NCBI GenBank assembly: GCA_963277665.1
Contig: OY728133.1
Location: 390,737,962-390,801,961 of the forward strand
Reading direction: 5' to 3'
DNA: 64,000 nt
DNA from: Viscum album
Taxonomy: Eukaryota > Streptophyta > Magnoliopsida > Santalales > Viscaceae
The notes under the pieces: model-generated
The model's input: only the letters and a program-made list of their open reading frames with translations
Databases searched by the model: none
What the model was told of the DNA's origin: nothing
Shown here: in pieces, positions 9,838-21,103 of the stretch
How positions within the stretch are numbered: the first letter of the stretch is position 1
Layout: each line of letters begins with the position of its first letter
Position numbers and translations under genes: made by a program

Positions 9838-10680
9838 GACGTTGAGTTCGGGATAGACTTACATCCTGGTGCCCGTACGATTTCGATGGCCCCTTATCGG
9901 ACGGAACCTTCGGAGTTACGAGAGTTGCGGATTCAGATTGACAATCTGATGGAGAAGGGTTTTGTTCGACCCAGCATGTCGCGATGGGGTGCTTCAGTTT
10001 TGTTCGTGAAGAAGGTAGATGGTGGTCTCAGGCTATGCATAGACTACCAAAGGTTGAACCAGGTAACGGTCAAGAACCGCTACCCCCTTCCAAGGATAGA
10101 TGATCTCTTCAACCAACTGAGGGGAGTAGGTTGGTTTTCCAAGATTGATCTACGATCTGGATATCATCAGCTAAGGGTAAAGTACAGTGACATCTCGAAG
10201 ACGGATTTCAGGTGCAGGTATGGGCACTTCGAGTTTGTAGTGATGCCGTTTAGAGTTACAAATGCACCGGATGTGTTCATGGGACTTAAGAACTTTTTCT
10301 TCCGAGAGTTTCTGGACCGGTTCATCATTGCATTTATCGATGACATCTTGATCTACTCAAGATCAGAGGAGGAGCACGTTGAGAATCTCAGGGCAGTCTT
10401 GGAAGTCCTTCGACACCACCAGCTTTATGGGAAATTGTCGAAGTGTAAGTTCTTGATGCAATAATTACACTTCCTTGGGCACGTGGTGTCTCCTCATGGA
10501 GTGCCAGTGGACCCGTCGAAGGTGTAGGCAGTTGTTTCTTGGGCGTCACCCAAGAGCGTGGCGGAAGTTCGTATTTTTCTGAGTTTGGAAGGTTACTATC
10601 GGAGGTTCGTTTCAAACTTCTCTCAAGTTGCTTCTCCATTGATAGCTTTGACTAGGAATAACCAGGTCTTCCTATAGAGC
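9838..10680 (+). pseudogene. Element B reverse transcriptase
   Basis: RNA-dependent DNA polymerase that copies the element into cDNA. From 9838 to 10461 the frame is open for about 200 residues: linker DVEFGIDL, then [38 protein letters not shown], motif [15 protein letters not shown] with the catalytic Asp kept, and motif [10 protein letters not shown] at 10333-10359 with both Asp kept. A TAA at 10462 breaks it. Thumb/tether blocks ([27 protein letters not shown]) continue in the same frame with TAG stops at 10525 and 10675. It is the best preserved polymerase in the window, but it cannot be translated from the gag start because of the upstream stops and the poly-C shift. Confidence 0.88.
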
Positions 10681-11224
10681 GAGCAATGCCAGAAGGCTTT
10701 CGACTACCTGAAGGAGAAGTTGGTATGTGCTCCCGTACTCAGGTTTCTAGAGGAAGGGTTGTTGTATGAGGTGTTTTGTGATGCTTCTGGCCTTGGTTTG
10801 GGGTGCGTACTAATGCAGAAGAAGGGTGTGATTTTTTATGGGTCTAGGAAGTTGCGCCCTCACAAACGTAACTATGCCACCCATGACCTGGAGATTGCAG
10901 CAGTAGTGTTTGCATTGAAGTTGTAGCGACATTACCTCTTTGGGGAGCGCTTTGTGGTCTTCTCAGATCACAAGAGCCTATGTTATATCTTCTCCCGGCG
11001 TGACCTGAACTTGCGGCAGCGGAGATGGGTCAAGTTTCTCCAAGACTATGACTTTGAGATCTCTTACACTGAAGGTAAGGGCAACGTTGTGGCTGATGCC
11101 CTGAGCAGGAAGTCGCATAAGGAAGTGGTTCGGGAATCCACTGATGCTTGGCTTGTCGATTATGAGACCTTTTGTTTCCTTGTTCTCTGGGAGGGTGTAA
11201 CATGTCTGGGCGTGTGGGGAAGGT
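10681..11224 (+). pseudogene. Element B RNase H domain
   Basis: Degrades the RNA strand of the RNA/DNA hybrid during reverse transcription; fused to RT in the same frame. Four acidic positions expected of the family are visible: Asp in [11 protein letters not shown], Glu in [14 protein letters not shown], Asp in FSDHKSLCYIF and Asp in VADALSRK. One TAG at 10924 falls in the ALKxW motif. After DALSRKSHKE the reading runs to a stop near 11224 through sequence that does not resemble the expected integrase zinc-binding domain. The coding similarity therefore ends abruptly near 11130. Confidence 0.86.
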
Positions 11225-11628
11225 AAAAACCTGATCCTTAATCGAGACGCATTAATGAGGATGTGATTGAACCCGTGCAGGCGAGTCAGTGCCGCCTAAA
11301 GCAGATAATATCTTGACATAGGAAATGGAATTCCACGTGTTCGGGCAGTGTGTGGGCTGTATGGTGTTAGGGGCAGTGTAAGTTGGAAAATCCTAATGTA
11401 TGAAAGTGGGAAGACCCAATCCTTAATAGAGAAGCATTAATGAGGATGCAATTAAACCCGTGCAGGCGAGTCAGTGCCACCTAAAGCGGATAATATCTCA
11501 ACATAGAAGAAGGAATTCCTAACACATATGATTAGGGTTGTTGGTTGGGTTCCTATTATAACGAGAACCCTAAGAGGTATCTTGTTGGGTTCCTCTGGGT
11601 TAGTTTTTGAATTCTCGGGGACGAGAAT
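11225..11628. repeat. Non-coding block with a 105-bp direct duplication, in place of integrase
   Basis: About 105 bases at 11231-11335 recur at 11416-11520. The shared core includes GAACCCGTGCAGGCGAGTCA or a close variant, followed by CTAAAGCGGATAATATCT-like sequence. The second word resembles, from memory, the 3' end of several plant LTR families, so the block may be a remnant of two short LTRs. Nothing here resembles integrase, which should fill more than 1 kb at this place. Confidence 0.65.
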
Positions 11629-11646
11629 GTTTTAAGAGGTATCTGA
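11629..11646 (+). other. PPT region of element B
   Basis: Sequence before the 3' LTR: GGGGACGAGAATG near 11618, a common gypsy pre-PPT word, then TTTTAAGAGGTATCTGA up to the LTR. The purine tract is interrupted by pyrimidines. Element C has almost the same junction at 34628-34640. Confidence 0.6.
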
Positions 11647-11909
11647 TGTAATGGCCCGAACCTCTCTGGCCCATTCCTTTGTCAAAAAAGAGGGTCTTGA
11701 AGTGTTCTGGAGGGTAAAATGGACTTTTCACACACTTTCCAGAATTTTGAAACTACACTCCGTGTAGTTTGAGTACACATCGTGTACCCCCTTTCTGGGT
11801 ATACCCCATGTTGAAGGTCGTGTCCTTGCCGTGTAAAATAAATGGGTACACGCTGTGTACCACAAACTACACGCCGTGTAGTCTCTCCCCGCGTACGCGT
11901 AACCGTGTG

Positions 11910-11921
11910 TTGACCAGTCAA
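11910..11921. promoter_or_regulatory. Inverted W-box pair, B 3' LTR copy 1
   Basis: TTGACCAGTCAA, unchanged from the 5' LTR. Confidence 0.5.
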
Positions 11922-12042
11922 CGACCGTGTGCCGTGCTGGAGTCGTTTCATTGTCATGTGAAATAAATGGGTACACGCCATGTAGCCAATACTACACGCC
12001 GTGTAGTCCCTCCCCGCGTATGTGTTACCTTCAAGCCGTGTG

Positions 12043-12054
12043 TTGACCAGTCAA
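12043..12054. promoter_or_regulatory. Inverted W-box pair, B 3' LTR copy 2
   Basis: TTGACCAGTCAA, unchanged from the 5' LTR copy at 5169-5180. Confidence 0.5.
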
Positions 12055-12157
12055 TGGCCGCGGAGCTGTGTTGGAAGACGCATGGAGACCATGTGAAATA
12101 ACCAAATACACGCCATGTACCATAAAGTACACGCCGTGTACTTTTTCTTTTCTCACC

Positions 12158-12180
12158 TATAAAAGGAGGGGTCCCCTCCT
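12158..12180 (+). promoter_or_regulatory. TATA box and hairpin, B 3' LTR
   Basis: TATAAAA plus AGGAGGGG-T-CCCCTCCT, identical to the 5' LTR copy. Confidence 0.68.
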
Positions 12181-13698
12181 CCTTTTCGACTCACCCCTCT
12201 CCTCCCCTTTCCTCTGAGAATAGTTCTCCCAAGAGACTTGAAGGATCTTTCTTCCATAACTTCTTTTTCTGAGCTCTGATTTACGATCCTTCAGCAGCCA
12301 CGAGATCATAACGACGAGGAGGAACTTCCGAGATTGGATTCGTTGTCTTCCTTTGTCCTTTCCATTCCGAATTCCAACCGAGAGGTTTTTCCGGAACTTG
12401 ACAGAAGTGACAGACGCCGACGAACGTCTTCTAAAGTTGATTTGGGGGAGCGTTGTGATTGGAACCTGTTGAGGTAGGGTTCTTACCTTCGTCTCTCTGA
12501 TTTGTGCATCATGCGGGGTGGGTTTCCTATTCTTTACATGAAACACTTTTGAACCGGTTTAAATAAAGATAATAACTGGTTAAAGAATGGGGATGGGAAG
12601 TTTGTGATTATTGTTACTTTACTTTTTATATCCTGTGATTTTATGTTGTGAATTGAATAGGCTTATTCCCACTGAAAATCACAGTCTTTGGGGGCCTTTT
12701 CTTGCGCAATTAAATGTTTCCCTATCTTTCTAGACCGTTTTTGTGAATGGAACTTTGTGGAATGTGGGATTTGGTTAATCACGTAAAGTTGGCTGTTTTA
12801 AAATCTGGAACCCTTGTGTGATCACCCCGGTTGAACAAAATGGCATAATGAACATGCGGGTGTCGGTTTGGATACGTGGCATGTGATGGGGGTATTTTTT
12901 TGGGTTGTTGTGGATCGGTTGAGCAACGGGGCTGCGGTTGGCTTGGTTGTGGGTTGGTGTGAATGCTATGTTGGTGATGGGCAGCGGGGCTACGATAAAT
13001 GGTATTAAAGGGATAATGATGTATGGGTTTCAGTGTGTTTGTTGTTACGATGGTTGGAAGCGGGGCTGCAGGGATGGGTTTGAATGTGAGTGAACTATGG
13101 GTTGTAAATAATAAATAAAAAGTGGAAGAGTTAATGAATGGTGGGTCATGGTTATGGAACGGGAATGTTAGTTAATGGGGTTTTTTGGTTAATAAGAAGG
13201 ACTTGGTTGTGTTTCTTGTGTTTTCCTAACTTTATTTGTGGATGGCAGGGATATTTTTATGAATGATTGATATGGTTGGTTGTGGATAGTTTCCCAGTAG
13301 TTAAGGAACTAATTCTGCTGAACGTGAAAACCTAAATGGGGTTGGGATTACTTGTTATATGCATTCTTCGTAGTAGCAGTGCCGAGGCACGTGCTCAGTT
13401 TCTCTGTTTAGAAGCCATAGGTTGGGCTGTGTGTTTGGTATACATATATATATATCTGTATCTTTTGTGTTTTATCGCACCCCACCTATGTTGAGCACTT
13501 AGTGTCGAACACTCCCATTTCATGGGAGAGGGTGTTTTTACCTTAGTTACTAGCTCCCTCCTGCTCCTTCTTTCCTAGGCTGTGATGGATTTAGGCAAAC
13601 TTACACACAAGACTCTTCGGGTAGGTTTCGATTGGGGTGGTTTAGCCCAAGACTCTTCGAGCAGGTTTTTACTATTTCCTAAGAACCTTTGGGATGAG

Positions 13699-13970
13699 GT
13701 CCTGGTGTGTGCGGGTGGGATATGTGGTTGTGAGGCCCAGGTGTGTGCGGGCGGGATACGTGGTTGTGAGGCCCAGGTGTGTGCGGGCAGGATATGTGGT
13801 TGTGAGGACCAGGTGTGTGCGGGTGGGATATGTGGTTGTGAGGCCCAGGTGTGTGCGTTTGGGATACGTGGTTGTGAGGCCCAGGTGTGTGGGGGCGGGA
13901 TACGTGGTTGTGAGGCCCAGGTGTGTGCGGGCGGGATACGTGGTTGTGAGGCCCTGGTGTGTGCGGGCGG
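13699..13970. repeat. 36-bp minisatellite in B 3' LTR, about 7.5 units
   Basis: Same unit as 6823-7165, with two fewer copies. The long open frames on both strands here (13582-14022 plus, 13679-14014 minus) arise from the period. Confidence 0.9.
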
Positions 13971-14632
13971 GGAGAGTGTGGAAGCTTCAGGACGTTTTCC
14001 ATTAGGAAGAGCATCTAACTAAAGGGAAATGGTGCGGGGTGCCCAATACTCTCGTTTCTTATGTACTACTACCTATTGTGATTGTGTTTTGGTGAGTGTG
14101 GTTGGCGAGGTTGGGTGGATAGAATTCCTTGCTAGGTTTCTTTTGTTGTTCTCATGGGACATTAGGATGTCTCCCCACTTGTGCACGAGAGATTTAGGTT
14201 TCCCTAATGAGTATACTTGTATGCTCACCCTACGTTTACTTTCATGTTTCCAGGAGGACTACCAGGGCCGTGCGGGACCCTACTAGTCGGACAGTTGGAG
14301 TTGTTGCTGTTTATGTACACTTGTTTCTTTTGGTATTGTACTTTGAGATTTCTTGTACTTTCACCTTGTTATAAATTTTTTAAACATGCATGTGGGCTTG
14401 GTTTAGGTTTATTTCTATACATTTGTCCTCTTCCTTTTTTGGAGGTTGACTTTTCCTATTTCCCGATCTTAAAAATAATAAAAGGGCAATGCCTCCCATA
14501 TTTGTGAAAACTCATACCCTTGGTGCTAGTTGCCAACCCGGGGCCTACTGGAGGCGGGACTCGGGGGTCATTATCTCCCTTTCACTATTTCTATCTCATG
14601 AGGGGCATATTTGGTGGGAGGGGGTCATGAAA

Positions 14633-14637
14633 CTTCC
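14633..14637. repeat. Target duplication of element B, right copy (CTTCC)
   Basis: CTTCC after the 3' LTR; pairs with 4768-4772. Confidence 0.9.
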
Positions 14638-15420
14638 ACTCTGTAACCTCAAGGAGTTGAGACAAACCCTTTAGAACCTAGTGCTCAGCCTTCACTTTCT
14701 GACAAGTGAGGCATATAGAGACAACTCTTCCACTTCTTTCTTCATCCTCAGCCACCAAAACTATCATCAGAGGTCCCGGTACACCTTTTCCACACCTAGA
14801 TGTACCGCCAAATGGGATTTATTGAACCCCTCAACACCTCCTCTCGTAACGTCACCAGTAAAACTATGCATCCTCTGAAGAGGATGGCATGCTCCCCACC
14901 TTTCGAATATCCATCAGTAGCATGCTCTGTGGACATATAGGCACATGTAGTCTCATAGATGACATCTCCGATTTTTACCTCCCACATGCACTGTAATAGT
15001 GGAGAGGTAACCACCATCGACTAGAGATAAGCTGCTTCATCTCTATCCACGAAGGATATCTAAAGTGAGTTTAACTACTATGAGGCATCATTCAGTAGCT
15101 ATGAACTAAATTTCCTACTGAGCGCATCTGCTACCATGTTTCCCTTCCCAGGAGTATAAATTATTTTAAACTCATAGTCTTGGAGGAACTTCATCCATTG
15201 TCTCTATCTCAAGTTCAAATATTTCTGAGTTAAGATATACTTGAGACTCTTGTGGTTGGAGTAGACGATAAATCATTTTCCCATAAGGTAGTGTCTCCAC
15301 ATATTCAATACAAAGACTACCACTACCAACTCAAGGTCATGGGTCACATAGTTATTCTCATGTGGTCTCAACTACCATGAACCTTAGGCAATCACCACTT
15401 TCCCCTACATTAAGATACAA
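14638..15420 (-). pseudogene. Element A integrase N-terminus and RNase H
   Basis: Minus-strand continuation of A's pol on the far side of B. Close to B the reading CLTCQKVKAEH (around 14690-14720) is the Cys pair of the integrase HHCC zinc domain; the next codons, ending EWK, are where B entered. RNase H lies at about 15120-15420: [18 protein letters not shown] (15315-15366), with the conserved Glu, and GNMVADALS near 15120-15150, with the conserved Asp. The reading has stops and frame changes. In the family these domains process the RNA template and bind the cDNA ends; here they are relics. Confidence 0.78.
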
Positions 15421-16500
15421 CTAATCCTGGTTCCTGATGTGTTATATAACACCATGTACTCGACACCCTCCTATGAAAATCTCAAGATGGGAACAATCAT
15501 CAAACTCTATCTCGGCTGCTGAGAGCTCTCCTGGAACTTCTCTATCCAAACAAAAGGCTTCCCCTTTATTTTAAAGGCTTTTATTGGTGCTTATACTCTA
15601 TAAAATTTGGGAAAGAACCTATGATAGTACCCAGCTAGCCCAAGGAAACTCCATACCTTAGTAAAGTTTTTGGGTGTCTCCCAATCACGCACCACCTCTA
15701 TCTTCATTGGATCTATTGCAACTCCAACCTCCAAAATAACATGTCCCAAAAAGTTGACCTCTCATATCTAGAACTAAAACTTCGAGAGCTTCCCATAAAT
15801 CTGGTGCTCTTGGAGTAAGTCTGGTACCATCCTTAAGTGTATCTCATACTCCTCCTCAGACGTCGAGTACACCAGGATGTCATCAATAAAGACCACTATA
15901 AACCAGTGTAGGTATGGATATAATATCCTATTCATGAGTATCATGAAAACTCTTGGGGCATTCTTCATGCCAAACTACATCACTAAGTACTCATAATGGT
16001 TGTAGCAACATCTTAAAGTCATATTCAGAATTTCCCCATCACGTACACAAAGATGGTGATGGCCCTGTCTGAGGTATATCTTCGAGAACCATCTCTCTCC
16101 ATTCAGTTGATTGAATAGGTCGTCAATCCTTATTAGTTGATACTTATTCTTCACGGTCACCTGATTCAGGTGTCAAAAGTCCATACATAACCTCAAGATT
16201 TCATCTGCCTTCTTAACAAAAAATACTGGGGCTGCCCATGGTGAAACACTAGGTCTCACAAAAGTCCTTCCTATGAAAGACCTCAAACTGTACCCTCAAT
16301 TCATGAAGCTCTGTGGGAGCTTTATGATATTTAGTTTTGGATATTGGTGTCATCTTGGGGTATAGGTTAATGCAGACTACATTCCTGGGAGGAGGTAGTC
16401 CTTGAACATATTCCAGAAAGATGTCCTCGTACTCATCCACCACTACAGGAAACTGAGGACTCATCTCAGACACTGCACCTAGGGTAATGCTAGACAACTT
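15421..16500 (-). pseudogene. Element A reverse transcriptase
   Basis: Decayed gypsy RT on the minus strand. The protease-RT linker (GLPPPRNVVCINLYPKMTPISK) is at 16249-16497. Motif A is at 15975-16160 (VKNKYQLIRIDDLF...WFSKIYLRQGHHHL); its catalytic Asp is replaced by Tyr. Motif C is in 15774-15968 ([11 protein letters not shown]), with both Asp kept. The thumb region lies near 15600-15770. Several stops and frame changes separate the pieces. It sits between protease and RNase H as expected. Confidence 0.85.
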
Positions 16501-16999
16501 ATGTGTGATTTTATAAACCCTCCTACATGCGATTATATGTTGGTATGATTGTTTCTCTATTTCGCCGACAAAGGAAAACTCAGTCCGATCTCTACGGACA
16601 CACTACACTATGCACCTAAAACTGTCGATCTGAGCATGAACTATGGATAACTAGTCCATACACAGAATGAAATCATAAGGCCTCAACACTTACACCAAGA
16701 TATCCCAATTGAAACTCTTACCTCCAGGAGTAAGGGAACACTATCGGCACCAGTGTGCGATCATCGAATCACCTCTCATAGGAGTCTCTAAGCATAGGGA
16801 TCAAATCAACAGTTCCACTGGAATCTCTGGGTCTCGAACAAGGGTCATGGAATGAAAAGAGTGACTGGAACTTGTGTCTATAAAAACTATATCTAGGGTG
16901 GAAAATACATATATCATACCTATAATTATCTTGGGAGTCTCGGGATTATAATCCTCTATCACCTGGAGCTGGACTCACCCCCGTCCACCAGCACCCTAA
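16501..16999 (-). pseudogene. Element A protease
   Basis: Minus-strand aspartic protease remnant between gag and RT. The recognisable piece is FIDTSSSHSF at 16855-16885. The family motif is D-[S/T]-G-A, but here the codons at 16861-16878 read D-T-S-S, so the glycine of the active-site loop is lost. The rest is broken by stops and is recognised mostly from position. Confidence 0.62.
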
Positions 17000-18097
17000 G
17001 CTTGGGGGTGGACCACCTGGGGGTGGTGGTAGTAGTGCCTCAAACCACCGTCCACCTCCTGTCGCTCATCCTTCTCCTCTGCCACATTCACTTCCTGGTG
17101 TACTTCCCTATTCCTACCTCTACTGCAACCTCAGTGGTCCCTCAACCGTCTCCTGGTTAGTCGTACGATGCGTAAAGAAATCTCTAGCCAGATGCCCTCG
17201 ACCGCTGCACAAGTAGCACAATCTGTCCATCAGCTAACTCGCTCTACCCTAGGAGGCTCTCACTGTTAATCCCATATACTAGGGTCATCTCCTTTAGTTA
17301 TTGACCCACTTGGGTCCCTACGTCATTTTTCGGCTACCCGCTACCGAAGACTCTGCGACCTGTCTCACAATTGTAGATCCCATAGTTGATATCTACTCCG
17401 CAAGAAATATCTCTACTAGTAGATCTCGCTCCAGCACCCCAGCATGCATAGGGATTCTAAGGGATATCATAGATACCCTAATTTTCTAGCGTAGCCCCTA
17501 CTCAATGGTATGGGCCCTGAATAATGGGTCTCATACCATGTATGTAGAGTAGAGATAAAGATCCGTGAATCTTTCTGAGTACTCAGCTACTGACTGGCTT
17601 CCCTGATTCAGGTTCAGTAGCTCATGTATACACATAGAGCGTAACATCACTGGGAAGAACTCATCTCAGAAGAGGTGCGCGAAGTCTGTCTAGGATAGAA
17701 TCGTCTCCTCATGTGTATGAGTCATCAGGCTCCACCATCTCCCCACCGAGCCCTAAAAAAGGCTCGCATCTAGGACTACCATCTGGTCAGGAGGCATCCT
17801 CACAAATTGGAAGACTCGTTTCACCACCTCTAACTAGTAATCACCTATTTGAGGATCCAAATCACCTCAAAACCTGGGAGGTCCCTATCTCTGGAACTCA
17901 TGCAATGCATTGAGCCTATGTGGATCCTTTATTGGTAACACTAGTAGGAATTGTTTCTCTATGGGTAGTGGTATCTTCGGTACACCACTAGGAGGTTCTA
18001 TCTCTAGAAATGTTCCCTACACTGATGCATCATCTCTCAGTAGACCATCCTCATGGTCACGCCCCAGAATCCTGGCTGGCTGCCTGTGTGGAAGCAT
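17000..18097 (-). pseudogene. Element A gag
   Basis: Gag on the minus strand, with the start at the ATG complementary to 18095-18097 (MLPHRQPARIL...). The gag core is visible at about 17550-17780: GRWWSLM, then DEFFPVMLRSMCIHELLNL with NQGSQSVAEYSERFTDLY, the standard retrotransposon gag block. The zinc knuckle at 17177-17218 reads C-X2-C-X4-H-X4-F (CYLCSGRGHLARDF), so the last Cys has become Phe. At least four stops interrupt the frame. Open frames on the plus strand here (such as 17713-18131) are shadows. Confidence 0.82.
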
Positions 18098-18373
18098 CCT
18101 GAAACAAAACAAGATGTACCACAGTCAATAAATTATACCTGGTGAGCTGAATCTAACTTAAAAAGGAAATGATAACACACTTAATTCCTATATGATTTAA
18201 GAACCATTAACTTCCCATGCAACTAGAATTTTCATGTACCAATTCAGAAATTAGAATTCAAGGTCCTGGTGTATGCATACGTCATCCACTGCACCAACAC
18301 TGGGTTTGTTGTCCTGAAATCCGAACTCAAATCACTAAACACTATTGCCCCAAAACAAGAGTAAAACTGACTG
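18098..18373 (-). other. Untranslated leader of element A
   Basis: About 275 bases between gag start and primer site; no motif recognised. Confidence 0.5.
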
Positions 18374-18386
18374 CCATCTGATACCA
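18374..18386 (-). other. Primer-binding site of element A
   Basis: Minus strand TGGTATCAGATGG, three bases from the LTR. One change from the usual initiator tRNA-Met match. Confidence 0.85.
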
Positions 18387-19083
18387 TTCTATCATGACCC
18401 ATCCCCCAGGGTCCGTACCATGACTACCCCAAGCCCACCTCCCATAGGCCAGGGGGTGGAGACTAATGTTGAGTAGGCATATACCACTAGTGGGAGGCAT
18501 TTTCCCTATTACCTATATGCACTCACTCATCTCCAAGAAAAATATGAAGCTAAAAACACTAAGTAAACAAGGATGAAAAACAACAAGAAAACCCACTCAG
18601 AGTAAGGTACAAAACTAAAAGAAAACGGGGCCAAAATACAACACCAACTATAAAGGAAAGTACAAGCTCTTAGATCTCATCTGTAGAAAACCCTACCTGA
18701 AGGGTAGGTACATTAAGCAGTCTAAATGTTGTTGAAGCATACCACATCTATCGGGTCACCCTGAATCACCCCTGTATTCGGCCCACCAAGGACTCGGTCA
18801 AAGCTATCGATCGCCTGCACAAGACATGACATGTGCGGGTAAAGCCTGTGCTAGGGTGAGTAAAACAATACTCAATAGGCATCCCAAACCATAAAGTAAT
18901 TACACAAAGTATATCACAAATAAGAGCACTAAGATAATACACCAAGTAGATTACCAAATAGGCACACGAAGTGTAGCCTCTAAGAGGTATTGTCAAGAGA
19001 GTCATTAGAGTCAATTCACACCAAGTATAGGTCTATGTTATGTAAACAGGATTGTTATAAGAATCCAAAGTACCCTCAAGTAG

Positions 19084-19262
19084 TAACACATGGAGCATTG
19101 GTAACACACAGAGTGTAGGTAACACATGGAGTGTTGGTAACACACGGAGTGTTGGTAACACACGGAGTGTTGGTAACACACAGAGTGTTGGTAATACACG
19201 GAGTGTTGGTAACACACTGAGTGTTGGTAACACACGGAGTGTTGGTAACACACGGAGTGTCG
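19084..19262. repeat. 18-bp tandem array in A 5' LTR, about 10 units
   Basis: Units close to TAACACACGGAGTGTTGG, more uniform than the 8-unit array at 1696-1837. This suggests expansion or homogenisation after insertion. Confidence 0.88.
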
Positions 19263-20890
19263 TCAAAGACTAGTGGACCCACACCCTAGTGGGAAAGGGG
19301 AGTACCGAATTAGTATTGGAAAGACACAAAGTCTAGATAAGTCACATATTCTATCTAAGAAACGTAGTCTAAGTTGGACACACAGTCTAAGTAATCACAT
19401 GGCTTCTAGGTCACAGTCAGCCGCAGGATTCCGTCCTTAGCACGCTCGTTCTGGGAGCACCTACTCCTCGAACCAATAGTTCATATGTCAACATTCATGG
19501 AAACTCGCTTAGAGTATATCAAAAGGACTGCCTCATCTCAAGGGTCCCAATGTCATAAACGAGTCGTCAAACGGACACACAGTTTGAGAGTTATGCCCAT
19601 TTTAATAAAAAGGGGCCAGTTGGGATTGGGTCTAGTCTGACCTAGATGACCCGACCCATCTCGGCCCGGCATGAAGGAATGCTGAACCCAGTCCATTGGG
19701 TCATGGTTTCATCCCATTGGGATGACCGAAATCAGCCTGATGGGCCGTAGGAGCGCCCCAGACATTTCTGTCTGGCCTGCATGTGGTGGGTTGGCTTGCT
19801 CTGCCAGTCGCGGCCCCCACACCTCATGCATGCGGCTCAGCCGCATTCTGCATGGTCAATGTAGTCGGACCATGTGGTGTGCCTAGTTTTCATGACCACC
19901 AGATCTCGTGGCTCTGTCGTGGTTTCCTCATACGACCGACGCGGCTCCGACAAGCAGCGTCCCTCTACCGTGGCCTCCTGCAGCAGTCGTCCGCCGCCAT
20001 GGCTTACCTGGACACAACGCCCACATGTCACCCACAGCCACACCATCGTGAGCCACTACACCACCATCTAACAAGAATGTGGATACCTAGCACTTCCTCC
20101 ACCCGTGGCCTCCTACCACGGGTCTCCCCACTGCTGTCTGTCGAGCCGGTGACTCTGCCTACCGTGGGCCAATCAGTTGTCGCAATCCCAACTGGACAAC
20201 GGGTCACCGCCACCAGTCATCGAGCTGATGGTTGTTCTACCGGGTCCGCATGGATAATTATTCCTTGAAGAATGAAAAATAATTTGGAGGAGAAAATAGA
20301 TCAAAAGAAATCTCAGTGTGGATGGAATCGGTCCTTGTTCGTGTCGGCCTTGATATGTCTATGTTAGAATTTAAGAATAAGCCTTAAACAAAATAAATTC
20401 CAATATAAATCCAACATGGATTCAATTCCCAACAACATAGAGAATCAAAAACACATCCCAAAAAATACACATGATCCGTTAATCAATCTGTTCAACGATT
20501 TATTCATGTTCATCATAGAAAATCAAGAATGGGGAATAAATCACAAAAGAAACAATGTCATACCTTGAGGATTGGATCAATCGCTAACAAAGCATGAGTC
20601 CTGCATTCATCATTCTTCAATCCACTAATTCATATTCTGAATCTGATCATCGATCCACCACCATTCTTCATTCGTTGATGCGAGGATTTTATGAAGCATT
20701 TCCTTTCTTTCTTCCAGAGCCTCTAGGGATTGTGAATATGATCTCGCATCCCTACCAAGCTATTAAATGAATAATCTCATTTCAGTGTCACTATTTTTTT
20801 AAGTTGTAGTGTTGAAATGATATTTCATTTATGAAAGGAAACAACTACTTAGTCATGGCATCGTAGTTCCACTGTGTCACTGTTAAACAT

Positions 20891-20919
20891 TAAAATAAAC
20901 TTTTTCTAAGTTTATTTTA
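20891..20919. repeat. Stem-loop in A 5' LTR
   Basis: Same 12-bp arms and TTTCT loop as 3338-3366. Confidence 0.7.
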
Positions 20920-21076
20920 TTTTCCTTAAAAACATCCAAAAAATATTTTCCGTAGTCGACCCGCATCGGTCTAAGTTTGGTCCTACCTAAGAAGAACCCA
21001 CTACTCTGAACACAAGAGTACCCTTAGATTTAAAATCCAAGAACTCATTTAAAATTTACTAAAACCGAACATGCGC

Positions 21077-21103
21077 ACTATTTTTAATAAACTTAAAAAT
21101 AGT
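21077..21103. repeat. Second stem-loop in A 5' LTR
   Basis: ACTATTTTTAA and its exact complement around TAAAC; partner of 3525-3549. Confidence 0.7.

Larger units (their letters stand above)
11753..12145. promoter_or_regulatory. Palindrome cluster in B 3' LTR
   Basis: Same arrangement as 4871-5265. Individual palindromes carry different point changes in the two LTRs, but the spacing is kept. Confidence 0.55.
4773..14632 (+). mobile_element. Element B: Ty3/gypsy chromovirus lacking integrase
   Basis: A plus-strand element with 3.06 and 2.99 kb LTRs, a tRNA-Met primer site, gag, protease, RT and RNase H, then a purine tract. It sits inside element A's integrase in the opposite orientation, flanked by CTTCC. 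In the first 145 aligned LTR bases I count 11 differences (about 8%), so it is younger than A. No integrase motif is present between RNase H (ending near 11130) and the 3' LTR at 11647. That interval holds a duplicated non-coding block instead. The element is therefore an internal-deletion derivative and could not integrate alone. Confidence 0.93.
11647..14632 (+). repeat. Element B 3' LTR
   Basis: Starts TGTAATGGCC and ends GTCATGAAA, followed by the target duplication. It matches 4773-7829 throughout, with the palindrome cluster at 11753-12145, the TATA/hairpin at 12158-12180 and a 36-bp array of about 7.5 units. Confidence 0.93.

Noticed and set aside
9621..9839. Separate small gene between protease and RT of B
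   Set aside because: It is the continuation of the gag-protease frame after a TGA, ending at the poly-C run.
16846..17230. Host zinc-finger gene suggested by the CCHC motif
   Set aside because: Position between gag core and protease shows it is the retrotransposon zinc knuckle.
19783..20268. 161-codon open frame in the GC-richer part of A's 5' LTR
   Set aside because: It lies wholly in LTR sequence; the partner LTR (2330-2700) does not keep the frame, and no family resemblance was seen.
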